Source: Akanthomyces muscarius
Taxonomy: Eukaryota; Ascomycota; Sordariomycetes; Hypocreales; Cordycipitaceae
Direction: 5' to 3'
NCBI RefSeq assembly: GCF_028009165.1
Contig: NC_079241.1
Location: forward strand, 5,146,001-5,210,000
Length of the DNA: 64,000 bases
Both the position numbers and the translations under genes were made by a program. Shown here one piece after another: positions 10,111-19,984 of this stretch. Within the stretch, counting starts at the first letter, position 1. Each line of letters starts with the position of its first letter. Below the pieces are notes generated by a model. That model saw only the letters and a list, made by a program, of their open reading frames with translations, was not told the DNA's origin and did not search any database.

Positions 10111-12058
10111 CACGTAAGATGGTACGAGCCAAGCCTGGACGTTGGACAGGCAGATATCAGAGAAAAAGGAAGAATTGATGCAGGAAAGAGTCAATCTCTG
10201 CGCCAATCCCCCCGGGCTGCAGGTACGATGGTGGCATTTGCATAAAGGTTGGGGCTGGCTGCGGGTGTAGTAAGCCCAGGGCTAATATGTTGGGGGATGC
10301 ACAGTGGCTTACAGGGGATTACAGTGGCACTGACCGGGTCCCTAAGGTACTACCTAGGTAAGGTAGGGGTGCAAGCGTGGCAGGGAACGGGCAACGGGCA
10401 TGGGGGAGCAACCCCTCCGTCTGCAACCTCACAAGGTAGAAAGACGGACCTCGAAAGGGCCCGATTATTACTACTTTATCTTGGCGGTTGGCGGTGTATG
10501 ACAATTTATGCGCAAACGTACCAGTATCATAGCTTGTGCGTAGCGTCTGTGTACCACACGGCTGTTGAGGACGGAGGGATGGCACTGCGTCAGAGATTTG
10601 AGTGGAAATGGCCAGGATGGCGCTATATTATGCCAACGCTAAGATGGAAAGGAAAAAAAGAAGAGGAAAAAGAACAAGATGGACCCGTCCGTGAGCGCAG
10701 ATCTGAAAGCGGGTTGTACAAGGTCAAGTGCGCATGTGCATGCTTAGTCGAGTGGGCAGGTAGGCTAACACTACCTAAGTTGCTGCACGACAATTCTAGA
10801 GGGATTTACAGAAGCACTAGAAGCAGCAGCGCAACAGTAGGTAGCAGGGGGCAGTGCACCGTGGGCCACGGTGCTGCCGGTAGTTGAGAAGGCTGGTGCA
10901 GGTACCAGACACGAGATGGGATGGTCATCTTGCGCTTCTTGTTTTATTTTATTTCGGCCAGAGGTGCCAGTACCTCGGTACTTGGGATGTTGTTGGATCC
11001 TTGCTGGTGGTACTTGGAGTACCAGTACTGGCAGGTCAGTCGGCGGGATTCGTGAGATGAAATGTCAATGCTCTCTCTCTCGGTCATTGAGCTCCCCCTC
11101 TTGTCCTCCCCGGCTTGTCGATCGGCGGCCACGAATCGTCGCTGTGCCCACCCGCGCTGCTCATCCATCGTCGCACCGGCACCACCCATCAATCTGGCAG
11201 TTTCGAGCAACGATAGGCCAAGAATCCGTAGCTCCATTCATGGCTACCTAGCAACTAGCCACCTGGCTCAGCATTTATCATCTACCGATTTTGTGCTGCC
11301 TGCCATTGCCACAGCCGTCCGTTCCATTGCGGCATACCCAGTAGTTACTGGGTGACTGGTACGACCAAAAGAGGCCCCACTTGAAACCCTCGTCTTGAGT
11401 GTCAGTGTCTCGCTCACCCATATTCTCCTCTTGTTCTAGTGAGTTAGTTACCAGTGCGTTAGTTACTGGTGACTGGTAGGTAGGTACCTAGCTCGTGAAT
11501 CCCCGCCGCCCGCCCACTGGCTTGGCTGTAAGCAGTTAGCAGCGTCTGGCTATCGCGGCGTCAGCGCTCCTCTACAATCGCCACAAGGCGAGACAAGAAC
11601 CAGCACAAAAAAAAAGGGATCATCTACAGACAGAAAGACAGAGAAGAAAAGCAAAAGGGAAATGGCGCCCCTCAATCGTCGACGCCTCGCGGGCCGCCCA
11701 TCATCGTTCTAGCCGTCTTAGCCTGGTCGATCCGGACACCAGCCAAAGCCTCTCTGGCCTTCTTTTTCCGTCCTCAACAACCCATCTCTGCCCGTCCGTC
11801 CGTCCACCATCGTCCTCCTCATCCTCCTCAGGTAGTTAGCGACTCGACTTGCGGGGCTCCTCTCTCGCCGGCCCGCCTCTCTGATCCTCCGAACCCAAAA
11901 TCCCCTACGCCATCATCACTCGCCCATCGTCTTTCCCCAAACACAAACGCAACGCCCGCACACCACCACCCGTCCAGTCGCTTCCACCCTCTTCCCGCAT
12001 CGACGGGCCAGCAACGCGACGACCTGGCTTTGGCTGTTGAGCCCGTCGCTCACTCACA
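10111..12058. other. Long intergenic region / promoter of the first Zn2Cys6 factor
   Basis: No gene seen. It holds a perfect TACCTAGGTA palindrome at 10351-10360, a related GGTAGGTACCTAG run near 11477-11491, several ACCAGTA/TACTGGT-type motifs between about 10960 and 11480, and a pyrimidine-rich stretch (11740-11900) before the start codon. Long upstream regions are common for fungal transcription-factor genes. Confidence 0.45.
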
Positions 12059-14627
12059 ATGTCAAGCGCCAAAGCCACCAAGAAGAGCGCCTTTTCCTGC
12101 GAGCCCTGCCGTCGCCGCAAGGTGAGTTTGCCTCGCCCTTGTTTGTCCCTCTGCAGCTGCTGCCAACGCGCGCGCCGGCTTGCACCTCCGAATCCGCCGC
12201 TCAACCGACCGCCACGCCCGCACCAGAAATCCACGCCCGGCTGACCACGATTTTTTTTTTGTTGCGCAACAGGTAAAATGTGGTGGCGAGCAGCCCATGT
12301 GCCAACGATGCACCTCGCGCAACGATGAATGCGTCTACAAGCTGTAAGTCCCTCTCCCTCGCTCTCTCACTGCCTCGCAGCGCCGATGCCGCCCGCCGGC
12401 GCCCACCCGCCTAGAGCGCCTGCCCGCTGACGCCAGCTTCACCCCGCCAGCAACCCCACGCTCTCGTATACCCAGCGCCTCGAGAAGCGCATCAAAGAAC
12501 TTGAGGACCAGCTTGCCTCTGCATCAAGATCGCCTCCTTCCATCACCGCCTCTGCGCACTCCAGTCCTTCCACCGCCAGCATCGGCCTGCACGATGGTCG
12601 CTCCCCTCCAAAGTCCCATCCCGACGAGCATTCCTTTAGCCGCAGCTTCAGCGGCCTCAAAGTCGACGACAAAGGCCGTATCACGTTCGGCAACGGTGCC
12701 ACCGCCAATGACCGGCCCGCACTGCCCACCTCGAATGGTGTGTACACATCTGCCGAACTCGACCAGTCGATAAGAGAAAGGCTGGTCGCCAATGCGATGC
12801 AACAACGCGCCCTCGAAAACTTCTCAGCAACACCCGTGTGTAGCATGACATGGCGAAACCGACATACAAGTGCTAACATCGTCATTACCAGGAACCCTTT
12901 CAATATCTGCTCAACGTTCACTGGTGCTGGATTCAACCACTCTTCATGTTCATTTATAGACCGGCCTTTACTCGTCAGTCCACCGTCCCTACGAGATCCG
13001 GCAGCCGCTCGACTTACATGCTAACTAAACTGCAGGTGATATGCAGAATATGGGCCAATACTACTCGCACATGCTCCTCAACGCACTCATGTCGCACTCC
13101 GTAAACTGGGGCAGAAATGATCCGACTACGCGCCGTCTACTAGACGAGCACTATGGTGGCGGAGAGATCTTTGGCAAACACGCCCGCAGTATGCTTTTCG
13201 AAGACATGAAACGCGGGGCTTGTACAATACCAATGGTACAAACTTTGCTGCTCCTCAGCGCCGAGGAATGTGCTTTTGGGAATACGATCCAAGCGTGGAC
13301 GTACAGTGGTCTCGCCTTTCGCCTCATGGACCAAATAGGCGTTTGCTTTGACGGCCAGCGATATCCCGGCTCTGTTCCTCTCAACGAAGAAGACATCGAA
13401 ATTCGCCGTCGAATATTTTGGAGCAGCTTCTTCTGGGACAAGATGCTGAGTTTGTACATGGGTCGAATGCCGACCCTGCACCTCACCCCCGCTTCGCCGC
13501 CACTTGTCATGTGTACGTCCCGCCGAATACTCACCTGATACTCTCACGCAAATGTGCTAACACGGAGATGTAGACGACGACTCTGCCGAAAATGAGCCCT
13601 GGGAGCCCTTTGGCATGCCGCCCGATGGCAGAACGTGGAACTATCCATCTTCCACTGCGTACTCGGCCACCTGCTTCATCGCCATGATCCGGCTTTCGCT
13701 CATTTTCAACGAGATCCTGCTGCACATGTACGATCCCGTCATCCCCAATACCGAGAGCGAAATGCTCGAGTGCTTGGCGACTCAAGGCCCGGCGCTAGAG
13801 AAGTGGTGGGAGGATTTCCCCCTAAATCTTAAAATGGACGCCGCCCATCTCCCGGCGATTGGACCCCCAACGCATCTTTTCACCTCCAAGTAAGTCGCAG
13901 TCGGATTATCCGTGCCGAGCATTCATCAAGATCTGTACTGACAATTGGTCAAGCTGCGTATTTCACACATACAAAATCTTGCTGTATCGGCCAATGCTCA
14001 CTCGACGATACGACACGGACATCGACGGCCAACTGCCGTGGAACACGTACCTCGTCCACTGCGTAACATCAGCGACTGCCACCATTGCCATTTTCGATCT
14101 CTTTGCCCGGACGTACAGCATCAAATACTGCGCCCTGTCGATATCGTATAGCATGTACATTGCCGCGTCTGTGTTCCTGCTGCAAGTTCAAGCCATGCCG
14201 AGCGACTTCCAGGCCATCAGACGCTTGGACTATTGCCTCCACATGCTGCACAGAGTCATGGTGTTCAATCCCAGTAAGCGATGGCAGGCTACTTTCCACG
14301 AGCGACACGCTGACATTTGGTATAGTTATCGGTCGCTCCACAGATCTCATTTTGAAGGAGCTCGTTGCCATTGGCATCTCTTTCGACGTTGCGGCGGGCT
14401 GCCTCGTAGAAACAACATCGCGTCGTCAGCTCGCCCCTCAAAATACACAGCTTTATCAGCGTCCTCTTGAGTCCACCACCGAGTTGGCTGCGCAATCCTC
14501 AACTCATGCCTTGTTCTACTCGACGATCGGTGACGATTTCGGAACTGGAGCCGTACATCCGGACGTATACCAGGCGATGATAGGTCTCGAGCCTGTAACG
14601 GTTCGATTTTGCACACTGGATGACTGA
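12059..14627 (+). CDS. Zn2Cys6 transcription factor with fungal-specific TF domain
   Basis: Nuclear DNA-binding regulator. Eight exons (12059-12121, 12273-12343, 12451-12835, 12892-12973, 13036-13512, 13574-13889, 13954-14273, 14326-14627) join in frame to 671 residues. Seen: a zinc cluster with Cys14, 17, 24, 31, 34 and 41 (spacing 2-6-6-2-6), split by intron 1; a short coiled coil (QRLEKRIKELEDQL) right after it; a serine-rich linker; then the fungal_trans domain with HWCWIQPLFMFIYRPAFTR and the LLLLSAEE and RRRIFWSSFFWDKMLSLYMGR segments. The middle region resembles the group annotated as nit-4-like in Sordariomycetes, but the zinc cluster differs, so I give no symbol. Targets are unknown. 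Confidence 0.88.
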
Positions 14628-16104
14628 GCGCACCTTGGCCATGTGCCATGAAGCAAAAGTCACAGAGAGCATACAAGCTCGACAGGTCGTGTCAAGGTGT
14701 GGCCCTGATCTGCGCATCCCCGTAGCGAATCGCCGGTGTGCTTTTGGGCAGTTCAACGGGCGCTCGTACAGGCATCCCAGATAGCCATGAGGTTGCAGAA
14801 GCCCAAATCGCATCGGGCTCTCCTCTTTAGGCGAGGACGTTCTTTTTATAATGTTCAACCGGGCTGCGCGGGACTGCCCTTGTCCGCGGATAAAGGTGGG
14901 CTCGTAATAGACCGAACCACCTAGGCGGGGACGCTAGCTCGGCCAACATCCGAAACCATGGACGCGCAACAACACACATATCGAGCATCAATACGGAAGT
15001 TGCCCGCTGGTGGATGCGATGGATGGCTTTCTTCCCAGCCAGAAATGATGATTGGGCGACGACTGCAAGAGATCGCCCGGGTTTTGTTGCACTGCAGCTG
15101 TCTCGCCGCTCTGGCGCTCGCGGACTCTTTACCGGGCCACCTGGGAGTGCAAGCGATAATGAGTCCAGCTGAAACGTATAGGACAAAGCAGAGAACAGGG
15201 CCACTGGCATGTTTACTCTGTTATGGCATTGCAGGGTTTGCCGCTCTCGGCCGATACGAAGGCCGGTCCCCCGAAGTTAACACAGCCTGATTTTGCCGCC
15301 TTTGTCTCCAGACCAGCGCCCCTCGACGATCCGCGGCTGAACATGGAGACGTTTTGTGGCGGCGATCAATCTAAAACACAGGGAATATATACCCACATGC
15401 GGAAGAATAGGACGGCTTCAATCCGCTCTAGTGCGGCATGGTTTGCTTGATCCCTCTACCTTTTTTCTTACAGCATGCTTGGAACGTGGGAGTTTTGGGG
15501 AAAGTGAATAAGGGGCTGTCTTTTTTATATATACCCATGAGACGAATGACGGACAAGATATTACGATGAATACATATTAGCCTTGCCTTTTTTTTTTTCT
15601 GACTTGATCTGGACCCAGGTCGGGAAGCTGAATTTACATCGTGTTGTGTCTGAGTAAATAGTTTCATCAAGCTGCATATACGCAGACTCTTGGCGTCAGC
15701 ATTTCGCCAGAGTCGGTCCCTCGTGCAACGGCGCAAGGCTGTGAAAGTGGAGGGACGATGGAGTCAAGCTGGGCCCAGAGCATGTCACTGGCTAGTCAGT
15801 GTCTGTGAACACCTCTGCAGGCGCATTTTATTCCTTCTTTCTACTCTGCAAGGCAGATGGCGGTGGCTTGCTCCCCAACTCTTGCCGAGCAATCCCAATC
15901 GCGTATTTCTCGAGTAGGGAAAAGGGTCAATGAAGAGTCCACAAGAATGAAATCTCTCTCCCTCTGTCTGTCCAGAGTTAACCCTTGTACTTTTGTTTCG
16001 GAAGTCCCCGCCCCCACACACTATATTTCTCTATAACCAGAGATCGCGGAATAGGTAGGTAGGGTTTTTTTTTTCAGAAGCGGGCCCCCCCTCCCCCCCG
16101 TCGC
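14628..16104. other. Intergenic region, no gene seen
   Basis: Tail-to-tail gap between the Zn2Cys6 gene and the small secreted gene. Open frames of about 75-130 codons on both strands lack domains. It has a T-rich tract at 15588-15599, a GGTAGGTAGG run near 16053, and a C-rich run at about 16085-16100 just beyond the secreted gene's stop codon. Confidence 0.4.
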
Positions 16105-16442
16105 TTAGCGGCAGCGACCGCTCTGGCAGACCCACTGGCCGGCAGTGATGCGCTCCAGGCCGCAGCAGCGAAAGCCCGGGCAACACTCGCCATCGTAGGT
16201 GCAGACATCGGGATATTTCAAGCAGCGGGGTTCGTCGAGCTATTGAGTGTAAAATTGATGAGTCTTTTTTTTTTTTTAACCTTCTACTTGGCCGTCTTTT
16301 CTTTTAAGAGAGGAGGAAAGGGTATGGGAGGGAAAGAAGGGCATGGCTGGTGCGCAGTGGGCAGGACAGGCGGGCACCGTACCAGGTTGGCAGCGACGCA
16401 GGCCGCGGTGGCGGCGAGGAGAAGAGTGTTCTGCATCTTCAT
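16105..16442 (-). CDS. Small secreted cysteine-rich protein (8 Cys, 64 aa)
   Basis: Two small exons join in frame. Exon 1 (16383-16442) encodes a 20-residue hydrophobic start, MKMQNTLLLAATAACVAANL, which looks like a signal peptide. Exon 2 (16105-16239) encodes 44 residues and a stop. The intron (16240-16382, 143 nt) begins GTACGG and ends CAATAG. The mature part carries eight cysteines in the order C, C, CC, CC, C, C, including the adjacent pairs ECC and RCC. This is the layout of a disulfide-knotted (knottin-like) small secreted protein. Both exons are too short to stand out as open frames. No family is recognised. Possible roles are an effector, an antimicrobial peptide or an inhibitor; nothing in the sequence decides between them. 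Confidence 0.72.
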
Positions 16443-16789
16443 GACTAGAGACCGAGGACAATTGAAATACTGAAAAACTTGTGTTTGGGAGCTTACAGAG
16501 CTTACATGTCGGTGACGAATGTGTGTCGTCTTGTGGTTGTCAAATTTTGCAAATCTTCTGGAGGAGGAATGTCCTCTCTCGTACTTTTTCTGTTCGCAGC
16601 TGCCACTTGGAGTAGCACTAAATTATAGTCGGATTGCTCGTGCAACATTTCCCGTGAAATCGCTTGCGGCAGGGCTGTAGAAGAATGTAAAAGACGTATA
16701 TTATGCCTGCCTGGTATCCTAAATAATCTCATGAAAATCGCCAATGTACTTGAAAGTAAATCACAAAAAAGTGACACTGTGTACTGCTA
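16443..16789. other. Short intergenic gap
   Basis: Promoter side of the small secreted gene and 3' region of the sugar transporter; no gene seen. Confidence 0.4.
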
Positions 16790-18430
16790 TTACTCAAACT
16801 TGTAAGAGCCCATCTTGCGGGGCGGAACATGTCGCTGGAACATGGTATCAATCTCGTCAAAGGTGCGATCCTTAAGTTCAGGGATGAGGAACCAGCTTCC
16901 GATAGACGCAATAAGGCCCAGTCCTCCAAATACAAAGCCGACCTTGCCCTTGAGGTTGCCCTCATCAGGGTTTATCATGTATGGAATGGCAAAGTTGAAG
17001 GCTGTGCCCATGACAGCCTGGGTTGCCGTTGCGAGGGCGATTGACTGGGCACGCAGTGTAGTGCTGCTCGTCTCTGAAAGAATGGTGAAGGCCATTGCAC
17101 CAAGGGACAAGAAGTAGAAAAAGGCGTAGATCACAGTCAGGGCAGCTTGTGCCCACTTTGCTCCTCCTGTGTGGACAAGGTCCAGAAATCCAATGAGAAG
17201 CAGAGTCACAGTGAGGATTCCCATACCGCCCAAGAAAATCTTGCGACGACCGAGGCTGTTGACGGTAAACCAGCTGACAATGTTGCCTGCCAGACCGCAA
17301 GCCGTCACTCCGACACCCATGTTGAAGCTAGAAGCTGCCGGCAAGCCGGCAAGCTGGAAGAAATAGCTGGAGAATCCAAGAACGAAAATGATGCCGACAA
17401 AATGCTGGCAGCAGAAGATGTACATGCTGATGATGGAGCGAATCATGTTGGTTCCCTTGAAGCAGTCAACAAGGGTGCCTGAACTGGACTTGGCGGCCTC
17501 TTCCTCCGCGATTGTCGCCTCGATGGTCAGAAGCTTTGCATCTGCGTCGATACCTGATCCAAACATGCGACGAAGAGACTTCTTAGCCTCTTCACGCTTA
17601 CCTCGACGAGCGAGATACCAAGGGGACTCGGGAGCAAACGGCAGAAAGACGAGGAAGAATGCTGGAAAGAAGAGCTGGATGGCAAACGGTGCGCGATATG
17701 CCCAGCGGGAAGTCCACTCTCCAAAGCCAGCTACAGCTCCGTTGGCGATGAGCTGGCCAGAACCAATGCCGAATTGGACACCTGCCGAGGCGATGCCACG
17801 GAAGACAACTGGGCTTAGCTCCGACGACACTAGAGGTGCAAGCGTCAAGTAAAATCCAAGGCCGACTCCAAGGATGAGTTTGGAGATTAGGAAAGCAACC
17901 TTGGCAGTGCAGACTATCTGGCCGATAATACCACCAGTTGCAATGATAAGGCCGATGAGGAGCGAGGGTCGGCGGCCAATGCGGTCGGATGTCCATGCGC
18001 AAATGAAGCCGCCAAAGAACTGGCCGACGCTGCTGATGGTATTGAAGGCGCTCTGCCAATCAGCGGGAAGAATATATGTTTGATCGCTGGCCCTGTAATA
18101 GCCGAAATCGCGGCGGAAGGACTCGACACCAATCATGGCACCGTTGACTTGAGCATCGAAGCCCCTATTAGGCGTTAGAATCACGCGTGATAAGTACCTG
18201 CATCTTGGACGAGAAGCAGAACATGCACGAGAGAAGAATACGTACCAACCTACACCAGCCATGGCCCAGTAGAAGATCCACCAGACGAGGGTGGGATGGC
18301 TTGTCAATACTTGCTTGACCGTGAGTTCGTGCTCGGCCTTGTTGTCCTCGCGGAGGGCCTCTTTGGCATGGAGCACGTCTTCAACGCCCGAGACGTGAGC
18401 CTCGAGCGTGGCATCAAATTTATCATCCAT
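16790..18430 (-). CDS. MFS sugar transporter, maltose/alpha-glucoside type
   Basis: Proton-coupled sugar importer of the SP family of the major facilitator superfamily, in the plasma membrane. Exons 18246-18430 and 16790-18164 give 519 residues. The intron (18165-18245, GTACGT to TAATAG) is 81 nt. Seen: about twelve membrane helices, DRIGRRP between helices 2 and 3, PESPWYLARRGKREEA before the central loop, LGRRKIF between helices 8 and 9, and PELKDRTFDEID after the last helix. The PESPWYL form and the overall sequence fit fungal maltose, trehalose or oligosaccharide permeases. It is divergent from the Zn2Cys6 gene at 19985, which may regulate it. Substrate not determined. Confidence 0.92.
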   Translation of the reverse strand: MDDKFDATLEAHVSGVEDVLHAKEALREDNKAEHELTVKQVLTSHPTLVWWIFYWAMAGVGWYVFFSRACSASRPRCRYLSRVILTPNRGFDAQVNGAMIGVESFRRDFGYYRASDQTYILPADWQSAFNTISSVGQFFGGFICAWTSDRIGRRPSLLIGLIIATGGIIGQIVCTAKVAFLISKLILGVGLGFYLTLAPLVSSELSPVVFRGIASAGVQFGIGSGQLIANGAVAGFGEWTSRWAYRAPFAIQLFFPAFFLVFLPFAPESPWYLARRGKREEAKKSLRRMFGSGIDADAKLLTIEATIAEEEAAKSSSGTLVDCFKGTNMIRSIISMYIFCCQHFVGIIFVLGFSSYFFQLAGLPAASSFNMGVGVTACGLAGNIVSWFTVNSLGRRKIFLGGMGILTVTLLLIGFLDLVHTGGAKWAQAALTVIYAFFYFLSLGAMAFTILSETSSTTLRAQSIALATATQAVMGTAFNFAIPYMINPDEGNLKGKVGFVFGGLGLIASIGSWFLIPELKDRTFDEIDTMFQRHVPPRKMGSYKFE

Positions 18431-19984
18431 TTCTGCGAACCAAGAACCCTAGTTTCCGCAGCGGATGCTACGGTTCGCGCAATGTGAGGGACAATTGTAG
18501 AAGGGTTGAACGTCGTCGGTAACAGGCTAAGGGCCGAGAAAGCTGAAGAATGGCGAGATGAGATTCATTGCAGCTGGTCCATCTAGGGTGTGGACGTCGA
18601 CGCTTATTTATGAGTCCCCAGCCAAAACTGAGCCTACTATTCTGGCCTTTTGTGTGAACGGTCTCGAATCCATTTGCGGATGGCGCCCACCTCCACCCCA
18701 ACATTAGGCCAGACTAGTCTGGGCGGCCCAGCCGAGCTATTCGACACACATGCTGCCGGATTTCGATTTGGGGCAGAAGGGGGCAAAATTTCGGACCGAC
18801 TATTGGCAGAAGGTAAGGGGCTTCAATAAGCCACAGCGTAAGGTAATTCGTTATTCGAGACTGGGAATTGAAGAGGCAACGGATAATTGATTCCGGGAAA
18901 CGAACAACGGCATCTTGTGGGGTGCGGCAGCCGTGAGAATGTGGAGGGCGAGTCTCCCCGACGGGCGCAAGGAACCACGACTGGCATTATTCGGTGGAGC
19001 GTGGCGAGGCGAGACACAGAGCCGATGCGGGGATGAGACGAAACGCTGCCACATGGCGATGGAAGTTCGGGGACGTTGAGGATAGAAACGGAGGTGACGC
19101 GAGATGGTGCAAGGGATGAAGCGCAGGAGGTAATGGGGAGGCCAGGTGCAGATACTGTTTACTGGTCGTTTGGTGGGCAGCCCGGTGGTGCAAGACGAAA
19201 TGCTTAACCGGACAGTGGCCGTTTGACCGCTGCTGGCTGCCAGCTGGCAAGATTGAACTAGGCCTCGACAATTGCATGAAGCCGTTTTTACAGGTCAATC
19301 TGCTGATTTCCTCTTTGCGATCCTCGTCATCATCATCACCGTCAACATCGCTATCCATCAAAATCTGTGCCCCGCGTCCTTCTGGGAAACTCATAAGTGC
19401 GCTGCTAGCTGGTGGTCGCTTCAGCTTGCCTCCGCAGACACGACGGCCCCCGCATTCCATTTCATCGACGAACGATCACTACCGGGACTGGCATGGCCAC
19501 ACACGACCTGCACGATTCATAAGCCACCGCACTTGCACCGGGTTACAGCTCGAGCCACTGTTCGATGAGGCGTCTCCCGCGTCGCTGGGTCCAGTCCCTT
19601 CTGCTAGCTCTTCCCAGTCGGCCAGACTTCCCTGTCGTGGCTTTGTGGCTGTCACGAGATGCATGGGAGTGTAAGTGGCCGCGGGGCAAGCTGTGCCTGC
19701 CGAGCCCCTTGTTAGCATCAAAAGCTGGGGAACTTGGCGTTGCGCCGGCTTCAGGACCTGTTCGGCGGCTTCTCCAGACCATCAGCTCCCCCTCCCCCAC
19801 AGCCTGGTGCCACTGGCTAAATTGCAGTCAGCCCCAGCTCGCCTGACAGCCAGTATTTCAACAGCGAGACTCCCCGACCGTACTTACCGACCCGAATCTA
19901 CTCTCGCATCCTACTTGGCCATCGCAATTCGCTGCCTGGTTGGGAATCGACACAGATGCTGACGGTGCTCGCACCAGCCCAGCC
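18431..19984. other. Divergent promoter region, transporter and Zn2Cys6 factor
   Basis: About 1.55 kb between two head-to-head genes. An antisense-looking frame at 18987-19460 has no domain and is low-complexity, so I do not call it. The region probably holds the promoters of both genes. Confidence 0.5.

Noticed and set aside
18987..19460. 157-codon minus-strand frame in the divergent promoter
   Set aside because: Low complexity with His/Pro/Ser runs, no domain, and the position fits a shared promoter.
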